NCBI GenBank assembly: GCA_020746835.1
Contig: JAGPNK010000020.1
Location: forward strand, 186,001 to 250,000
DNA from: Stachybotrys elegans
Taxonomy: Eukaryota; Ascomycota; Sordariomycetes; Hypocreales; Stachybotryaceae
Direction: 5' to 3'
Length of the DNA: 64,000 bases
The position numbers and the translations under genes were made by a program. Under the pieces are notes generated by a model that saw only the letters and a program-made list of their open reading frames with translations, did not search any database and was not told where the DNA came from. Of this stretch, positions 35,768-48,300 are shown in pieces (position 1 is the first letter of the stretch; every line of letters begins with the position of its first letter).

Positions 35768-37841
35768 ATGGCGAGCTTCATGTCGAGCTTCTTCCCTGGT
35801 GGAAAGGACAGCACCAGCAACCGTCCTTCGACCCCCACCAAGACCAACAGCTTCCTCACACCCGTCAGCACCCCTCAAGGCAGTCCGAGCAAGAAGACTG
35901 TACCACCCGGTGCTCACGACCTTCCTTCCGCCTTTGAGGCGGCCTTGTCTCTCAACGAAACCCCCCTCAAGTTGACACGTCCCCAAAGTGTCATCCTGCC
36001 GCTGTCCCCTGGCAAGAGCAACGCCCAGGTCCTGGACGAGTCGAGCATCAACGTGGACGAGAGTGTCATCCACAAATCCTCTGCGCCCAGCAGCCCTTTG
36101 AAACGACAGGACCAAGAAAACACCCCGCCTCTTTCACGGCTCAACACGACCGAGTCGCCGCTCCAGCACAGCCATGCCGCCGTCACCCGCCAGCAGCTGT
36201 ACGAGCCCAGAGAACGCCACGCTACTTCGGCCAAGAAGTTCAATACTTCGCGAGGCCTCACAGCGGAAGAGCGCGAAATTCTGCAGAAGCCCAACGTCAA
36301 GCGCCTCGTCAATGTTACCCAACTTTGTAGGTGTCCATCACCCTCACACAGACCCAGGATCCTTGGCTAAACGTTTCTAGACTTCCTCGACTATTACTTT
36401 GACCTTCTAACATATGTTGGTTCACGACAAAACCGACTGGCTGCCTTTCAAGCCGAGGTGCCCGCACCACCGGAGACAGACGCGGAAGCTTACAAGCAGA
36501 TGTGGGCCAAATACAAGGGGCGAGAAAGGGCCAACCTGCGAAAGCGGCGAGTCCGTCTTCGCCACGGCGACTTCCAGATCCTGACGCAGGTCGGACAGGG
36601 CGGATATGGACAAGTCTTCCTTGCCCAAAAGAAGGATACGCGCGAAGTGTGTGCCCTCAAGGTGATGAGCAAGAAGCTGCTGTTCAAGCTCGACGAGGTG
36701 CGCCACGTTCTGACGGAGCGAGATATTCTCACAACGGCGCAGAGCGAATGGCTGGTCAAGCTGCTCTACTCGTTCCAGGACGACAAGAGCATCTATCTGG
36801 CCATGGAATACGTGCCTGGTGGTGATTTCCGCACCCTGCTTAACAACACGGGTGTTCTCTCCAACCGGCACGCTCGCTTCTATATTGCTGAAATGTTCTG
36901 TGCCGTCGATGCTCTGCATCAGCTGGGCTATATCCACCGAGATCTCAAGCCCGAGAACTTCCTCGTGGACTCGACCGGCCACATCAAGCTTACAGACTTT
37001 GGCTTGGCTGCTGGCGTGCTGTCTCCGTCCAAGATCGAGTCGATGCGCGTCAAGCTGGAGAAGGCATCGGAGACTCCGGTGCCCTTTGGCAAGCCCATGG
37101 ATCAGCGCACGGTGGCGGAGCGCCGAGAGAGCTACCGCAACATGCGTGAAAACGACGTCAACTACGCCAAGTCGATTGTAGGCTCACCAGACTACATGGC
37201 GCCCGAGGTTCTTAGAGGGGAGGAGTACGATTTCACAGTCGACTACTGGAGCTTGGGCTGCATGCTGTTCGAGGCCTTGACGGGGTTCCCTCCCTTTGCC
37301 GGTGCCAGCGCCGACGAGACTTGGCGTAACCTCAAGCACTGGAAGGAGGTGCTCAAGAGACCAGTGTGGGAGGACCCCAACTACTTCCTCAGCAACCGCA
37401 CCTGGAACTTTATCACGACGTAAGCAAGCCAGTACCAGGGTCTGCTGAGAGATGACATTTGGCTGACATGAGAGGGACTGCAGGTGCATCAATTCGCGAG
37501 TGAAGCGCTTCTCCAACATTCAGGACATCTACGCGCATCAGTACTTTGCCGAAGTAGAGTGGGAGACTCTGCGCCAGACGAGGGCACCGTTCGTGCCCGA
37601 GCTCGACTCGGAGACTGACGCGGGCTACTTTGACGACTTTAGCAACGAGGCGGACATGGCCAAGTACAAGGAGGTGCACGAGAAGCAGCAGGCGCTGGAG
37701 ACGATGGCTGAGCGTGAGGAGGAGATGAGCAAGAGCCTCTTTGTCGGCTTCACGTTCCGACACCGAAAGCCGGCGACGGAGGACGGTGGTAGTCCGCGCA
37801 AGCGGATCCCGATGGAGGATACATTTGGGACGATGCTGTAG
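35768..37841 (+). CDS. dbf2: NDR/LATS family kinase, Dbf2/Sid2/SidB type
   Basis: Ser/Thr kinase of the mitotic exit/septation initiation network; orthologues (Dbf2, Sid2, SidB) bind Mob1 and drive septum formation. 651 aa from exons 35768-36326, 36381-37419 and 37484-37841. A Ser/Pro-rich N-terminal tail leads to the Mob-binding helices (~165-235, QLYFLDYYFDLL, then NLRKRRVRLR). The kinase domain starts near 250: glycine loop VGQGGYGQVF (258-263), Lys280 in ALKV, HRDLKPEN with Asp374, DFG with Asp392. The NDR-specific insert between DFG and SPDYMAPE is basic/polar. The C-terminal hydrophobic motif FVGFTFRH carries Thr623, the expected upstream-kinase site. The ATG (GCCATGGCG) is the first in frame. 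All key residues are present, so activity is expected. Confidence 0.95.
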
Positions 37842-39316
37842 GGCAGAGCATCGAGGCTTGTCCGCGGTTGACATGTAGAACAAGGACGAGGTAAACGAGA
37901 CAGATGAGATGAGACGAGATGAGTCAAGACGAGATGAGCGGGACGAAGAGTTAATTAATTCACAACGAACATTGTAGCAGTAGCAGAAACAGCAGTAGAG
38001 GATGGGAGTTATGCATGGCATTGTGGATAATCAGGGTTACTTGGTAGAGGCTTAGACAGACCAAGGGAGCTTTCTTTGAGCAACAGGCTCCGACTTTGTT
38101 TGCATTTCCACTTCCACTTCCACTTCCACTTTCTATACAGCTGATGTTTTGGCACCGGGCGAGGCGTATTTACAAGCCGAACTGCTGGACCCGGCAAGGT
38201 ATCCTCCTGCATATTATTAGACAAAATGGATTGTTTTCTGGAACACATCGACCGTTGCCCCAATCGGTCGACCATGGCAGCCAAGGCCAACCAGAGCAGT
38301 GGAACCTCTTGTCCCTCTTCCGCCTGGCTGATCTGACCGAGGCGTCTGCTCGGCAGGTTACCTAGGGCTATTTTGTTTCGAGGCGGCGGATGACGTCCTG
38401 GCTCAAGCACGCGAGAGCACGAGAGTACAGGGGGGCTTGTGCTGGATCCGTTCTATTTTAGGGGACTTCCCAACTAGCTGCCTCCACCACTAACACTTCA
38501 TGATGCTGATGTCGCCGAATTTCCCAAGACGCTGGACAGACAGACAGCCTACCTACCTACCTACCTGACAGAGAGGGCATGAGCTGCCGTCCAAGCTTTC
38601 TTCGGCCAAGCCTCTCTCCCTACTCTCCTTGTAGTTCATCGACGGTCGGTCTCCCACAATGAAGAAAAAATTACGGAAAATTATACCCCGACCAACAAGG
38701 CTAACCCCGTCGTCCCCCCTCGGCACATTTCCCCCCATTCTGCCGCTCCCTCAAGCTGCGCAGCCACTTGCTTCTTCGCGAACCTGTGCTTTTTTGGTGC
38801 GACGGGGGGGCTGAAGATGGCCTCGATGGGCGGGTGGTCTGTGGCTCGCGCTTGACCCCACGATGGTCGGAAGACGCGAGAGGGAAGAAGAAGGAAAACA
38901 TGTACACGATGGAAGGGCCTTGGTGTCTGTAAAAATAGGTGAGCGGCCAAACTCCGAATGGGTAGCTCTCGGTTTCTTTGGGCGTCTGATATATAACGAC
39001 GGCAACCAGATCTTCGTTTACTCTCATTCGTCGTTTTGATTCCATCTGCATATCTCTCCCTCCCCCCCTCTCTCTCCCCTTCTTGCGCGTCTTGGTGCCC
39101 GTCTCTCTATACCCTCCTCTCACTAATACGAACCCAAGAAGACGCAGGTCAAGTCCTAGTACCGACATCTATTCATCCATATATAATCGTCAGGAAAAGA
39201 AGGACAAACAAGCAAGGCCCATATACGAGACAAGCCTCCCCTCATACCCAACAGACACACTCTTTTGCCATCTTCTCTGCTCTATTACAACATACTCACA
39301 CACACTCTCTGCCATC
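37842..39316. other. intergenic
   Basis: 3' flank of dbf2 and promoter of the wall-protein gene. Short simple repeats: ACGAGATGAG units near 37910-37935, CTTCCA units near 38107-38130, and CCTA units near 38549-38566. No gene seen. Confidence 0.6.
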
Positions 39317-40646
39317 ATGAAGACCTCCAACGCCTGTCTCCGATATCTCTCCTCTCTGGTGATTCTCACCCGGCTGCCCGGCCTCACTGCCGCTCAGGCA
39401 CACACATGCGCTGTAAGCCTCTCTCTCTCCCTCCCCAGCTTTCCCACTTACACCACCCCGTCACGTCACTCGCTAACGCACCCTCGAGCTCAACTGCCTG
39501 GCCCCCTACCACGCCCAGCCCACCAGCCTCTGCACAGGTGATGCCATATCCCAGGCTGCGCAGTGCATCTCCTCGTCCTGCGGCATCGCCTCCGACCTCC
39601 TCCCTCACATCACGGCCGCCGCCGAGGCCTTCTGCGCCGTCTACACCGACTGCAGCGCCGGCGCCTCCAAGACCGTCACCTTGGATCTTCACTCTACTAC
39701 CACCACGGCTGTCGTCACGGGATGCCCTACCGGCGACCTTTGGGACTGGCTGGATCAGGATCCGGGGCATGGGGAGGACGACCCCGAGGAGTGTGTTGAG
39801 GATGTCTTTGACGACCAGCCTCCCTCGGCGGCCCCTCCTCCTCCTCCTACTACTACTACCACTCCCCCCAGCAGTGGCCACCCCGAGCAACCATCTACTC
39901 CCCCTCCCCCTCCTCCCTCCTCAGAGAACCCTCATCAACCCCCTAATGGTCCCGAGTGCGAGGACGACGTCTTCGACAACCAACCCCCTGCCGCTTCACC
40001 ACCACCTCCTCCCCCTCCCCCTGCCCCCAGCAACGGCACTGACGAGTGCATCGAGGACGTCTTCGACAACCAACCCCCTGCCGCTTCATCACCACCACCT
40101 CCTCCCCCTCCCCCTGCCCCCAGCAACGGCACTGACGAGTGCATCGAGGACGTCTTCGACAACCAGCCTCCCGTAGCAGCTCCTCCTCCTCCTCCTCCCA
40201 GCAACGGCACGCATATGGCTCCCGCTCCCGCCCCCGTCACCACCACCACCACCGGCGCCGCCAGCTCCAACACCTTCTACCGCCCTACGAGGCCCGCCTC
40301 GACCCTGAGCACCTCCGTCACTTCTACCACTGCCGCTGGCTCTTCCACGTCTGCCGCCCTGACCGAGGACGAGGACGATGACTGCGAGTCCGGCTGGACC
40401 TGCACCACCCGCGCCACCACGCAGACCATCATGGTCACCGGCTCCGGGGGCGTTCTCGTTCCCACCGTCGTCGCGCAGTCCATCGTTGAGGCCGCTAGCG
40501 GTACTGTCACCCAGGCTACCACAGTCGAGGCCGCCGCTGTCACCCAGGAACCCGACGAAGACACCTCCGCTGCTCGACTCTCCTCCACCACCTCGATGAC
40601 GGCCCTCGTCGCCGGAATCCTATTCGCCCTGGCTGGTATGGTGTAA
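39317..40646 (+). CDS. proline-rich GPI-anchored cell-wall protein, CFEM-like N-terminus
   Basis: 417 aa from exons 39317-39412 and 39489-40646 (76-nt intron, GTAAGC, GCTAACG). A signal peptide (LSSLVILTRLPGLTAAQA) precedes a small Cys-rich region (HTCALNCLAP ... LC ... QCISSSC ... FC). Its spacing resembles a CFEM domain, but the central CxC pair of the usual eight Cys is missing. The middle is made of Pro-rich repeats built on (E)CIEDVFDNQPPAA followed by poly-Pro and APSNGTD. A Ser/Thr-rich stalk follows, and the C-terminus (SSTTSMTALVAGILFALAGMV) is a GPI-anchor signal. It is predicted to sit in the plasma membrane or wall. CFEM proteins can bind haem or act as effectors; whether this one does is unclear. 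Confidence 0.85.
39789..40220 (+). repeat. coding tandem repeats of the wall protein
   Basis: Four copies of a unit beginning with a Glu-Cys codon pair and encoding an acidic EDVFD(D/N)QPP core plus poly-Pro. Copies start at 39789 (diverged, ~165 bp), 39954 (90 bp), 40044 (93 bp) and 40137 (partial). The middle two are nearly identical at DNA level, implying recent duplication or gene conversion. Confidence 0.85.
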
Positions 40647-41988
40647 TGGCAGCCAGCCCCCCCCCTGTGATGATATCCCGCCATTTCCTATTTCCCTCCT
40701 GCTCTCCTTCTATTTCTACATATATCACTTTCGAGCGTTCTTTCTCTTGTTTCATGGGTGGCATAAAAACTGTTGAACTCTCCTTTTAACGGAGGAGCTG
40801 TGGCTGCATAGAGCGAGCATAAGCTGCATACCTTGGCGTCAGTCGTTGTCGTGGACCTGCCTTTGAGAGGCATAATGTATTCTATTAGACCAAGATAGTA
40901 AAGGGGACTCATTCACAAAACTTCATCACTGCATGCAACTGGACTAGGCTCAACCCTGTTCTTTTTCACAGCTACTATTTAACTTCATCAAGCGGGACAA
41001 AGAGGATTCAAGCACTGCACAAGACATCAGATACAACGAGCAAACAGTACCAGCGTCACTGATCAAATGCTCCATATTCAACATCTATTGTCGCGCCCTT
41101 AATCTTCAGTTACTCTCGACTCCCTTCTTCTCAACCTGAGTTCCAGCCTCCGACTCAGTCCATGGTATCATCCGCATCCCAAGCACATAGCGTCATCACA
41201 AGAAAAGAACAGTAGAACCAGAACCTGTAAGAGCAAAAAGCATCCCCCCAAAAGTCCAAAGACTTCAACATTACCAGCCGTAAAGTCTCCCCAGTGCTGT
41301 GAGAAAAGCATGGGAGAAAGACAACTAAGAAACTCCACATCCCAGTATCGCCGTGCCTCTCCTTCAAACAGCAGCAACAGCACCACCAGCCCCAATGGTA
41401 TATGTAAATGTTTAATGGATATCTTCCTGCGCACCCGCCATTCCCGAGCGAGAAACAAAAAGCAAACATACACCGCCCCATTCTATCGTTGTAGTAATGT
41501 ATCCTCCGGAGAAGAAAATAAGGAGAGTGGAATTATCATCAAATATCGTGTACCCGTCTTGCTGTCCGAGAATAACGCTCTGCAAAAACCAGCCGTCACC
41601 GGACGAGCCCTTGATCCTTTGCGCAGCTCGAGCAGAAAGAAAAACACCGATGTGATGGATGAAAAGGCCCATGGGTATAAAAGAATAGCGACCAGTTAAG
41701 ACTGAGGTGCCAACCTCGTAGTGATATAACGGCAGTGTACCGCTGGCTTCGGTATCATACGAGTAAACTCCAAAACGCCCGGTATATGGAGGTTGTGTCT
41801 TGAACCCAAAAGATAAAGTAAGAATAGGTGGAAGCCCGAGTTCGTGAAAATCATTCAGAGGGAAGTGTTTCCCGACCAATTGAACACAGATGACGTTATC
41901 TGTCGTGCCGTAAGAATTAGAGTGTAAACATGCGTGCGTGCGGCCGCTCGTAACGGTATTCTCATCAGGTTGTTCTCCGGGTAGCCTC
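40647..41988. other. intergenic between convergent genes
   Basis: 3' flanks of the wall-protein gene (+) and areA (-). Frames at 41155-41880 are short and lack domains. Confidence 0.6.
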
Positions 41989-44900
41989 TTAAAGACTCAT
42001 CGTCAGCCACTCCCACTCTTGAGGCCCTGTGGAGCCTCCAGGTGTCATCATTGAGTTGTGTTGGCCGTTGTTGCCCATCTGCACCATGCCGTGGCCCATG
42101 ACTGGGCGCTGCGGTACCATGCTGAAGCCGCCTGGCGTCAGGGCGGCCATGGGGTTTATGGGTGTTGTGCCCAAGGAACGAGCTGCCTCGTTGGAGCCCG
42201 TTGATGTGGCGCCGGGGCTGTCGAAATCCATGGCCGACAGCTCCGCGGTGCTGCCCTTGCTGTGTCGCCGCTGACGTTTGGAAGACACGTTGACGACAGG
42301 GCGGGTCATGGAGGAGGCACTGGCGCCGGGACCAGGCGTAGGCTTGGGCGGTGCCGCTGCGATAGGCACAACGCCCTTGCCACCCATACCGCCAGCAGAC
42401 GACCCGGTGCTTCCGAAATGGCTGTTGGGGGTACTGCCTGCCGTGTTGCCGCCCGAGGCCGGACCACCGCTGAGGGGGCTTTCCATCTCAACCGGCTGCC
42501 TCGAGCCTGGAGGAGTAGTGGCCTGGCTATCGCCGCCGTTGTTGGCATTCGAGTTGGCCGAGGTGGAGGCGTTGTTGGGGGCGGTGGAGAGAGACAAGGT
42601 TGAGTTCTTTCGAGATGCGGCAGCGGAGGCATTCTTCTTGGACCGCGTGCTGGTGCCTCCCATTGCCAAGTTGGTACCAGAACCTCTGTTCCTCTTCTTG
42701 ATCACGTCAGTCTTCAGACTGAGTGGTCTAACAACACCATGGAGCTTCAGGAAGAGACCACAGGCGTTGCAGAGAGGCTGCCCCTCCGGGTTTCGCCGCC
42801 ACAGGGGAGTCGTCTGCGTGAAACAGTTGGTACACGTCGTTGGGCCGGCGTTCTCGCCCTGGTTAGCGGAAGCCTGCAGGTTGGTTGTAGAGCCATGCTT
42901 GGACGCAGGTGGAGAGGCAGGCCGGCTGGGGGCAACCGACGAGTAGCCAGAGACGGCGCCAAAGCCTTCGGGTGGGGGTGAGTTGGGCAGTGACTGAGCC
43001 ATGTGCTCAAACTCGCTCTGCTTGGCAAGATGGGCAGGCGTTGAAGCATTGCGAGGAATCTTCTGCCGCCTGCTCTCGGATTTAATCATCTGCGAGGCAG
43101 AGCGACCAAGACCATCGCCCTCCCAATCGCCGTTGCCGTCGACAAAGTCGGTTGGCATGCTGCCGATCATCGGTTGCTTGCGAGGGGGACCACCGGGGAA
43201 GCGTGCCGCCTGGGTGCTGAACTGACCGGGCATAGACGGATCCCAGCCGTTGAAACCGTTCTCATCCATGGCAGAGAAATCAGGCTGCATGCCCATGTTC
43301 TGGTCCGGGAAGGCGTTGGAGTCATCTTCGTCTGAGTCGCCGCCAAAGCTGAACATGTTATCGTGAGGAAGCGAAACCGTTGGAGAAGCGGCGGTGTGGT
43401 CGGAATGGAAGACGTGCGTGGGATCAACGTGTCCGAAGGAGCTGGGCGCCGTGCCGTAGGCGGTGGTTTGCTCCGGAGCGGTCGTGGTGGGAGAGAACAT
43501 GGGGTTGCTCTGGTTGGCGCCGTTGTACATGAACTGCTGACCCATGGGGTTCGCCATGTTGGGGTGACCTTGGCGGTAGCCCTGGGGCCGTCTCTGCCGC
43601 ATATCCTGCGTTGCGAAGTAGAAGTTGTCGTTATCAGGGATGGGATGTGGTGTAGATACGGCCGACTGATAAGCGGATCCGACAGGAGAATACATGTTTT
43701 CGGCGTTCATAGAGCCAGAGTGCATGGAGGCGTTCTTGAACATGTTGGAGAAGGGGCCGTGGGAGACCATAGGGGAGGTGGAAGGGGAGAAGGCGAAGTT
43801 TTGCTGGAAGGGCCCGGCCGAGGTGAGGATGGGCTCGTCCCCCATGAAGGTATCCAGAGCAAAGGGCACCCCTGGGTGGTTGGGTGGGGGTTGCTGCTGC
43901 TGGGAATGCGGCTGCTGCTGCTGCTGCTGCGACATGGCGGCCTGATTAGAGGTATCAAGGGAATATTCATGAACATCAGAGTCTAGGTCAAGATTGTGGT
44001 TGTCGTTGGTGGTGCTGCTGTTGACGGCTGGCACGTAAGGTGAGAAGTTGGCAGGGCGTTTTCGGGTCTAGAATTAGTGGGCAAGGTCAGCAGCGAACCA
44101 CGACCAAGGGGGCCCGAGGATGGGGGGCACATGTCGGCTTGCGACGGGCAGAGCACGAGTAGGGAATCGAGCGATGGGTTTGGATGGGGGTTCAGCGGGC
44201 GGCGAGATTAAGCGAACCGGTACCAGCGTGGGAGGATAAGATAGGATTGGGAGAGAGGAGGGGGGGGGGGGGGGGGGGGCAGTCCAGGATCGCTGACTGG
44301 ATTGAATCGGGGCAAGACGGAGGTGCAAGGGTGTCAAACTCACAGCGCGGCCACGGTCATCAATGCTCGTCTTGCGATGATGGCGGTTGATGTAGTTGAA
44401 CTCATTCTGAGTCCTGTGCTGCTGCGCCTGCACCGGAACCGACTGAGGGACGAACAATCCAGTCGACGAGGAGTCTCTGCGGGATTTGATGGGTATGGCG
44501 CCTGGGCCTCGGGATGTTGCTGGCCTGTCCGCCATGGGCTTGTCGACGGCTGGCTTCTGGGGCGGTTGTGGGGAGGGGACACCAGCAGGCGTACCTGCGT
44601 TCTCAGCGAAAATGAAGTCGTCGATGTTCATGGGGTCCGACTGGTTGTTTACGTTTTCGGACGACTTGCGCAGCTGGGCAATGCCGCTGGGCCCCAAATG
44701 CGCTGAGGGTCTCACGGGTCTAGACAAGTTAGCGGCCACGTCTCTCTCGAGGAATGCATCATGGTCCCGCTAGAGCGCCCTGGCGCCGGTGGTGATGAGG
44801 ACATCCGGATTAACGCGGGAGTCACAATTTTAACAAGGAAAAAAAACCAAATCCAAGTAAAAAAAAAATAAAAAATCCAAGTAAAACCCACCCGTTCTGC

Positions 44901-45316
44901 TCAGTCGGCGTCTTCTTGCGCATGGTGAGGGCCATCATGCGCCATGTGAAATTCTCCATGCGATGCTGGTTGGGGAGCTGCTGCTTGGTCTTGCTGAAAA
45001 ACTTCCAGACCTGTGTCGCAAGCGGATCGTCGCGCTGCATCTCGTCGATGCTCTGGGTGCTGCTGCTGCTGCTGTCGGCATCGCGCATAGACGGAAAGAG
45101 GGCGCTGCCCAGAACCTCGTCGGTGACGGCGTTGTACGTCTTGGCCACCTCGACACGCAGCTGTCGCAGTGTCTCATCGCGGGGGTCGGCGTCCATGTCG
45201 ACGTCGTCCTTTCCGGGCCTTCGGGGAAAGCGGTAATCGTGTTCTGTGGAGGTTGGGTGATGCACCGGGGTGACGGAGCCTGCGATGGCCAGAGGCGCCG
45301 CAGTGCTGGCCGCCAT
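41989..45316 (-). CDS. areA: GATA transcription factor AreA/NIT2, global nitrogen regulator
   Basis: Zinc-finger activator of nitrogen-source utilisation genes, relieving nitrogen metabolite repression. 959 aa from three exons: 45316-44892, 44719-44344 and 44067-41989, with introns of 172 and 276 nt. The start ATG ([10 protein letters not shown]) precedes HDYRFPRRP, a motif I recall from Fusarium-type AreA. Then come the conserved [16 protein letters not shown] and [12 protein letters not shown] region, [28 protein letters not shown] and the [14 protein letters not shown] junctions, Gln-rich and acidic regions, and the class IV finger CTNC-X17-CNAC (Cys679, 682, 700, 703) with the basic tail [10 protein letters not shown]. 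The extreme C-terminus EWEWLTMSL is the AreA/NIT2 hallmark bound by the NmrA co-repressor. All signature parts are intact. Confidence 0.97.
44235..44245 (+). promoter_or_regulatory. overlapping GATA motif pair inside areA intron 2
   Basis: GATAAG (44235-44240) and GATAGG (44240-44245) share a G. They are consensus HGATAR-type sites, the sequence AreA itself binds, and closely paired sites are favoured by AreA/NIT2. They sit in the 276-nt intron of areA, 15 bp from a G20 run. An autoregulatory role is inferred. Confidence 0.35.
44260..44279. repeat. poly-G run (20 nt) in areA intron 2
   Basis: Twenty consecutive G on the plus strand, i.e. C20 in the areA pre-mRNA. Unusually long for an intron of an essential-type regulator; the length may be variable or mis-sequenced. 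Confidence 0.9.
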
Positions 45317-48300
45317 GTCGTTGAAGACGAGGGCGGACAGGCCGTGTGCGCGGGCGGTGTCTGATGTACCAAGGGAAGCGTAGCGAGTGGACTGCGTCGC
45401 AAAAGAGGCCGAGACAGTGCGAGAGGATCCGGGTACGAGGCAGAGGGGTAGCAAGCGTTGTTCGATGTTGAGAGGCGGATTGAAGCGGTGCAGAGAAGCA
45501 AAACTCAGGAACCGAGGCAAGGCCAACCTAAAGTTGGCTTTTGTCGGTGCGGCGTCGGAGCCTGGCTGGCTCAAGGTTCGAACGTCGACGACAAGGCTGC
45601 AGGTGCCTGCGACAAAGTTCTGGTGTCGGAAGAGGCCAACCTGTGATGACTCTGGGAGCGGGCTCTAAGTTGTTTTTTTGGCGCGCGTAGTGCCGAGAGC
45701 CGAGAGCAGTCGGTATGAGGGTTGAGGAATAGGTGGTTGAGGTTCCTGGAGGAACCGAGAGCAATGTCGTGATGACAACGACGTGAGGGAGGCAGAGACG
45801 GTGGCTCTGTGTGCCAGCAACGAGTAGACACAAGTGACAAGCGTAACACTCACGGCGAGGTATGCGTGGAGTTAAGGCCAGTGATGGTAATAATGGTGGT
45901 GGTGTGGTGTGGTGGTGGTCCTGGTCCTGGCACACAGGGTGTGGGTTTCGTTTGGTGTGGTGGTGGACTTTGCGGTAATGTGCAATACTAATGGGTTGGC
46001 AGTGGTGTTGACGAGAGTGGCAGGGGGTAGCAGAGGGCCCGCTGCATCCATTCATGACCTGGGCCTCGCAAGTACCAATGCACTAAATGCCAGGTTGTCG
46101 CGAAAGGTGATTTGCCTGCCCACCGAGATGAAGGGCTACCCAGGAAGTACCTGGCAGCGGCCGGGGTGGCCACCCCAGGGTGCGGTAGAGATGGCGTACT
46201 GGAGAACGGACTTCAGCCGGCCAAGTACATGCCTCTGGTACCCCGAGAACCCACATCTGCGAAGCCCTGCAAGAGCCCGCCTAGCGCGCGCCGCTGCGAA
46301 TCGCAGGGCAGGGCTTAATTGAGAGCAGAGAGCAAAGACGAACACATGGCGTTTGGAGCGAGAGCAGGCGGGAGTGTGTCGGGGAATCGCCCGTTGGTCG
46401 CTGCTGGCTTGTGGCGGCGCCCTCACGGCATCCAAGTGCTTGGGAACAAGCTGCCGGGAGCCAGGCGATGATGGGCTGGACTCTGCTCGCTCTCGTACTG
46501 GAGAGGTATGTAGGTAGGCAGGACATGGCAGGCTCGTCGGGTGGGTGGTTCAAGTGCTCATCGATCCATGCCTGTTAAGGGCTCCATGGGCGCCCTGAAG
46601 GTGGGGGGTGGGGTGGACGAGCCGGGGAGGGTGTTCGCTGAGCACTAGCATCAGAAGCAAGCAAGCAGGAAAGAAGCAACCCAGAGCAGAAACAGAGCAG
46701 CAGCAGCAGGACGCCTGGACGAATGTGGGGAGAGGGAGGACTCTGGTGCCTCGAGCCTGGGTCCACCGACACGAAGTATTCCGAGAACCTGAAGTTGTCC
46801 GGCCTGCACCAAGACACGGGCAAATGGGCTAGTCTGCTGCTTAGTAGTCGACAAGAATCCTTCGTGCCGCCCTTTTGCTGGGCGACAGCGAGAGACAGAA
46901 TGTCGCTAGAACACAAGCTTTCCACCGCCTCGACCATGTCATGACTGGCACGCATTTCCCACAGTATGACGACTCGGACGGGTACGGACGGTAACGGAAA
47001 AGGAGCAAGCAAGCAGCTTGAGCGGAGGCAAGAGGTGGGAGCCAAGCGCTCATTGTCGGAACTGCATGCAGGTGGCTGCGTCACACACTAGCCTGCCCCC
47101 CCCTCCTCCCCTCCTGCACTTCTCCTGCCCCGGCGATGCCTCTCGTGGGGTGTGAGTGTATTACACCCGCGGCGAGAAGACCACAGGCACAGGCACTGTC
47201 ACTGTATCTAGGTCGCTAAGATGGCATCGCACATGCAGGGCGTACCCTCTTCTACCGCGGGGCCGTCGGACTGAAGTCATCGAGGGAACAGACTTCTGCG
47301 CGCCGTGACGACATCCGATCAACCAGATATCGTAGATGGCTTCGAGACACCAGCACTACAGGGCGCCCCCGGAACTAAGAGGCCTTCAAGCTCGTTACAA
47401 AGCAAGCTTCACGGCCGCAGAGCAACGACAATTGCCCGCTGCATCTTCTGGCATGTGAAAGAAGATCTGGGCCATGTGCGAGGTTACTCCGTAGGCTGGC
47501 AGCCTTGCGCGCACTATTGTCTGGCTGGTTGACCGTTTATTGTCTCGCCTTTTCTTGCACATGGTTCCAGAACACACAACACGTACATTAGTCGGCACGG
47601 TAGCTGTGCACCATGAACCATGACGCCTTCCCGATCTTCCCTACCTCCCCTACTAGTCGTGGAAGTTGTGGCTTGTCTGGCTCTCTGCTGCCGCCAATGA
47701 CACGCATAGATTGATCGATTGATTGACTGACTGCGAGTAAGTAGAGTGAGGTATTGGATCACCACCACCCTTTGGTCGCATCGTCGCAGCAGCAACTGCT
47801 CCGCTGTCGGCGACGGTCCTGCGTCTCCACCCACCTACATACATAGCAGGCTTCTGCACCACGAAGGCCAGGACGACGACGTTCGCTTGCCGCTTGCAGC
47901 GCAAACGAACGGAACATCGCCAGCTGTAGGACATGGCGGTTTCTTGTCGCGGCCCAACGGACAGGGCATCACGAGGGACCCTTGGCTTAGGTCGGGTATT
48001 AACGGGTGTCGAGTCCGTGTGCACACCGTATTGCTCCGTGGTCCGTGGTCCGTGGATACATACCATGCTGCCATCGTTAGCTGACTGCCGACTAAGAAAC
48101 ACGCTGGGATAAGAATAGCGAATGAGGCTGGGGCTCGCCTGCCAGGCCTGCAAGCCCGTTTGCTCGCGTGGATCCATTGCGTGCGAGGTCGGCCCGTCGG
48201 TGGAGTCTCCCACCGAGATCACAATTACCTCAACCGCCACAGCGGGCTCAGGATATCGGAGATGCTCGAGTGCGCCGGCTGTGATAGGCCGGAGCGCCCG

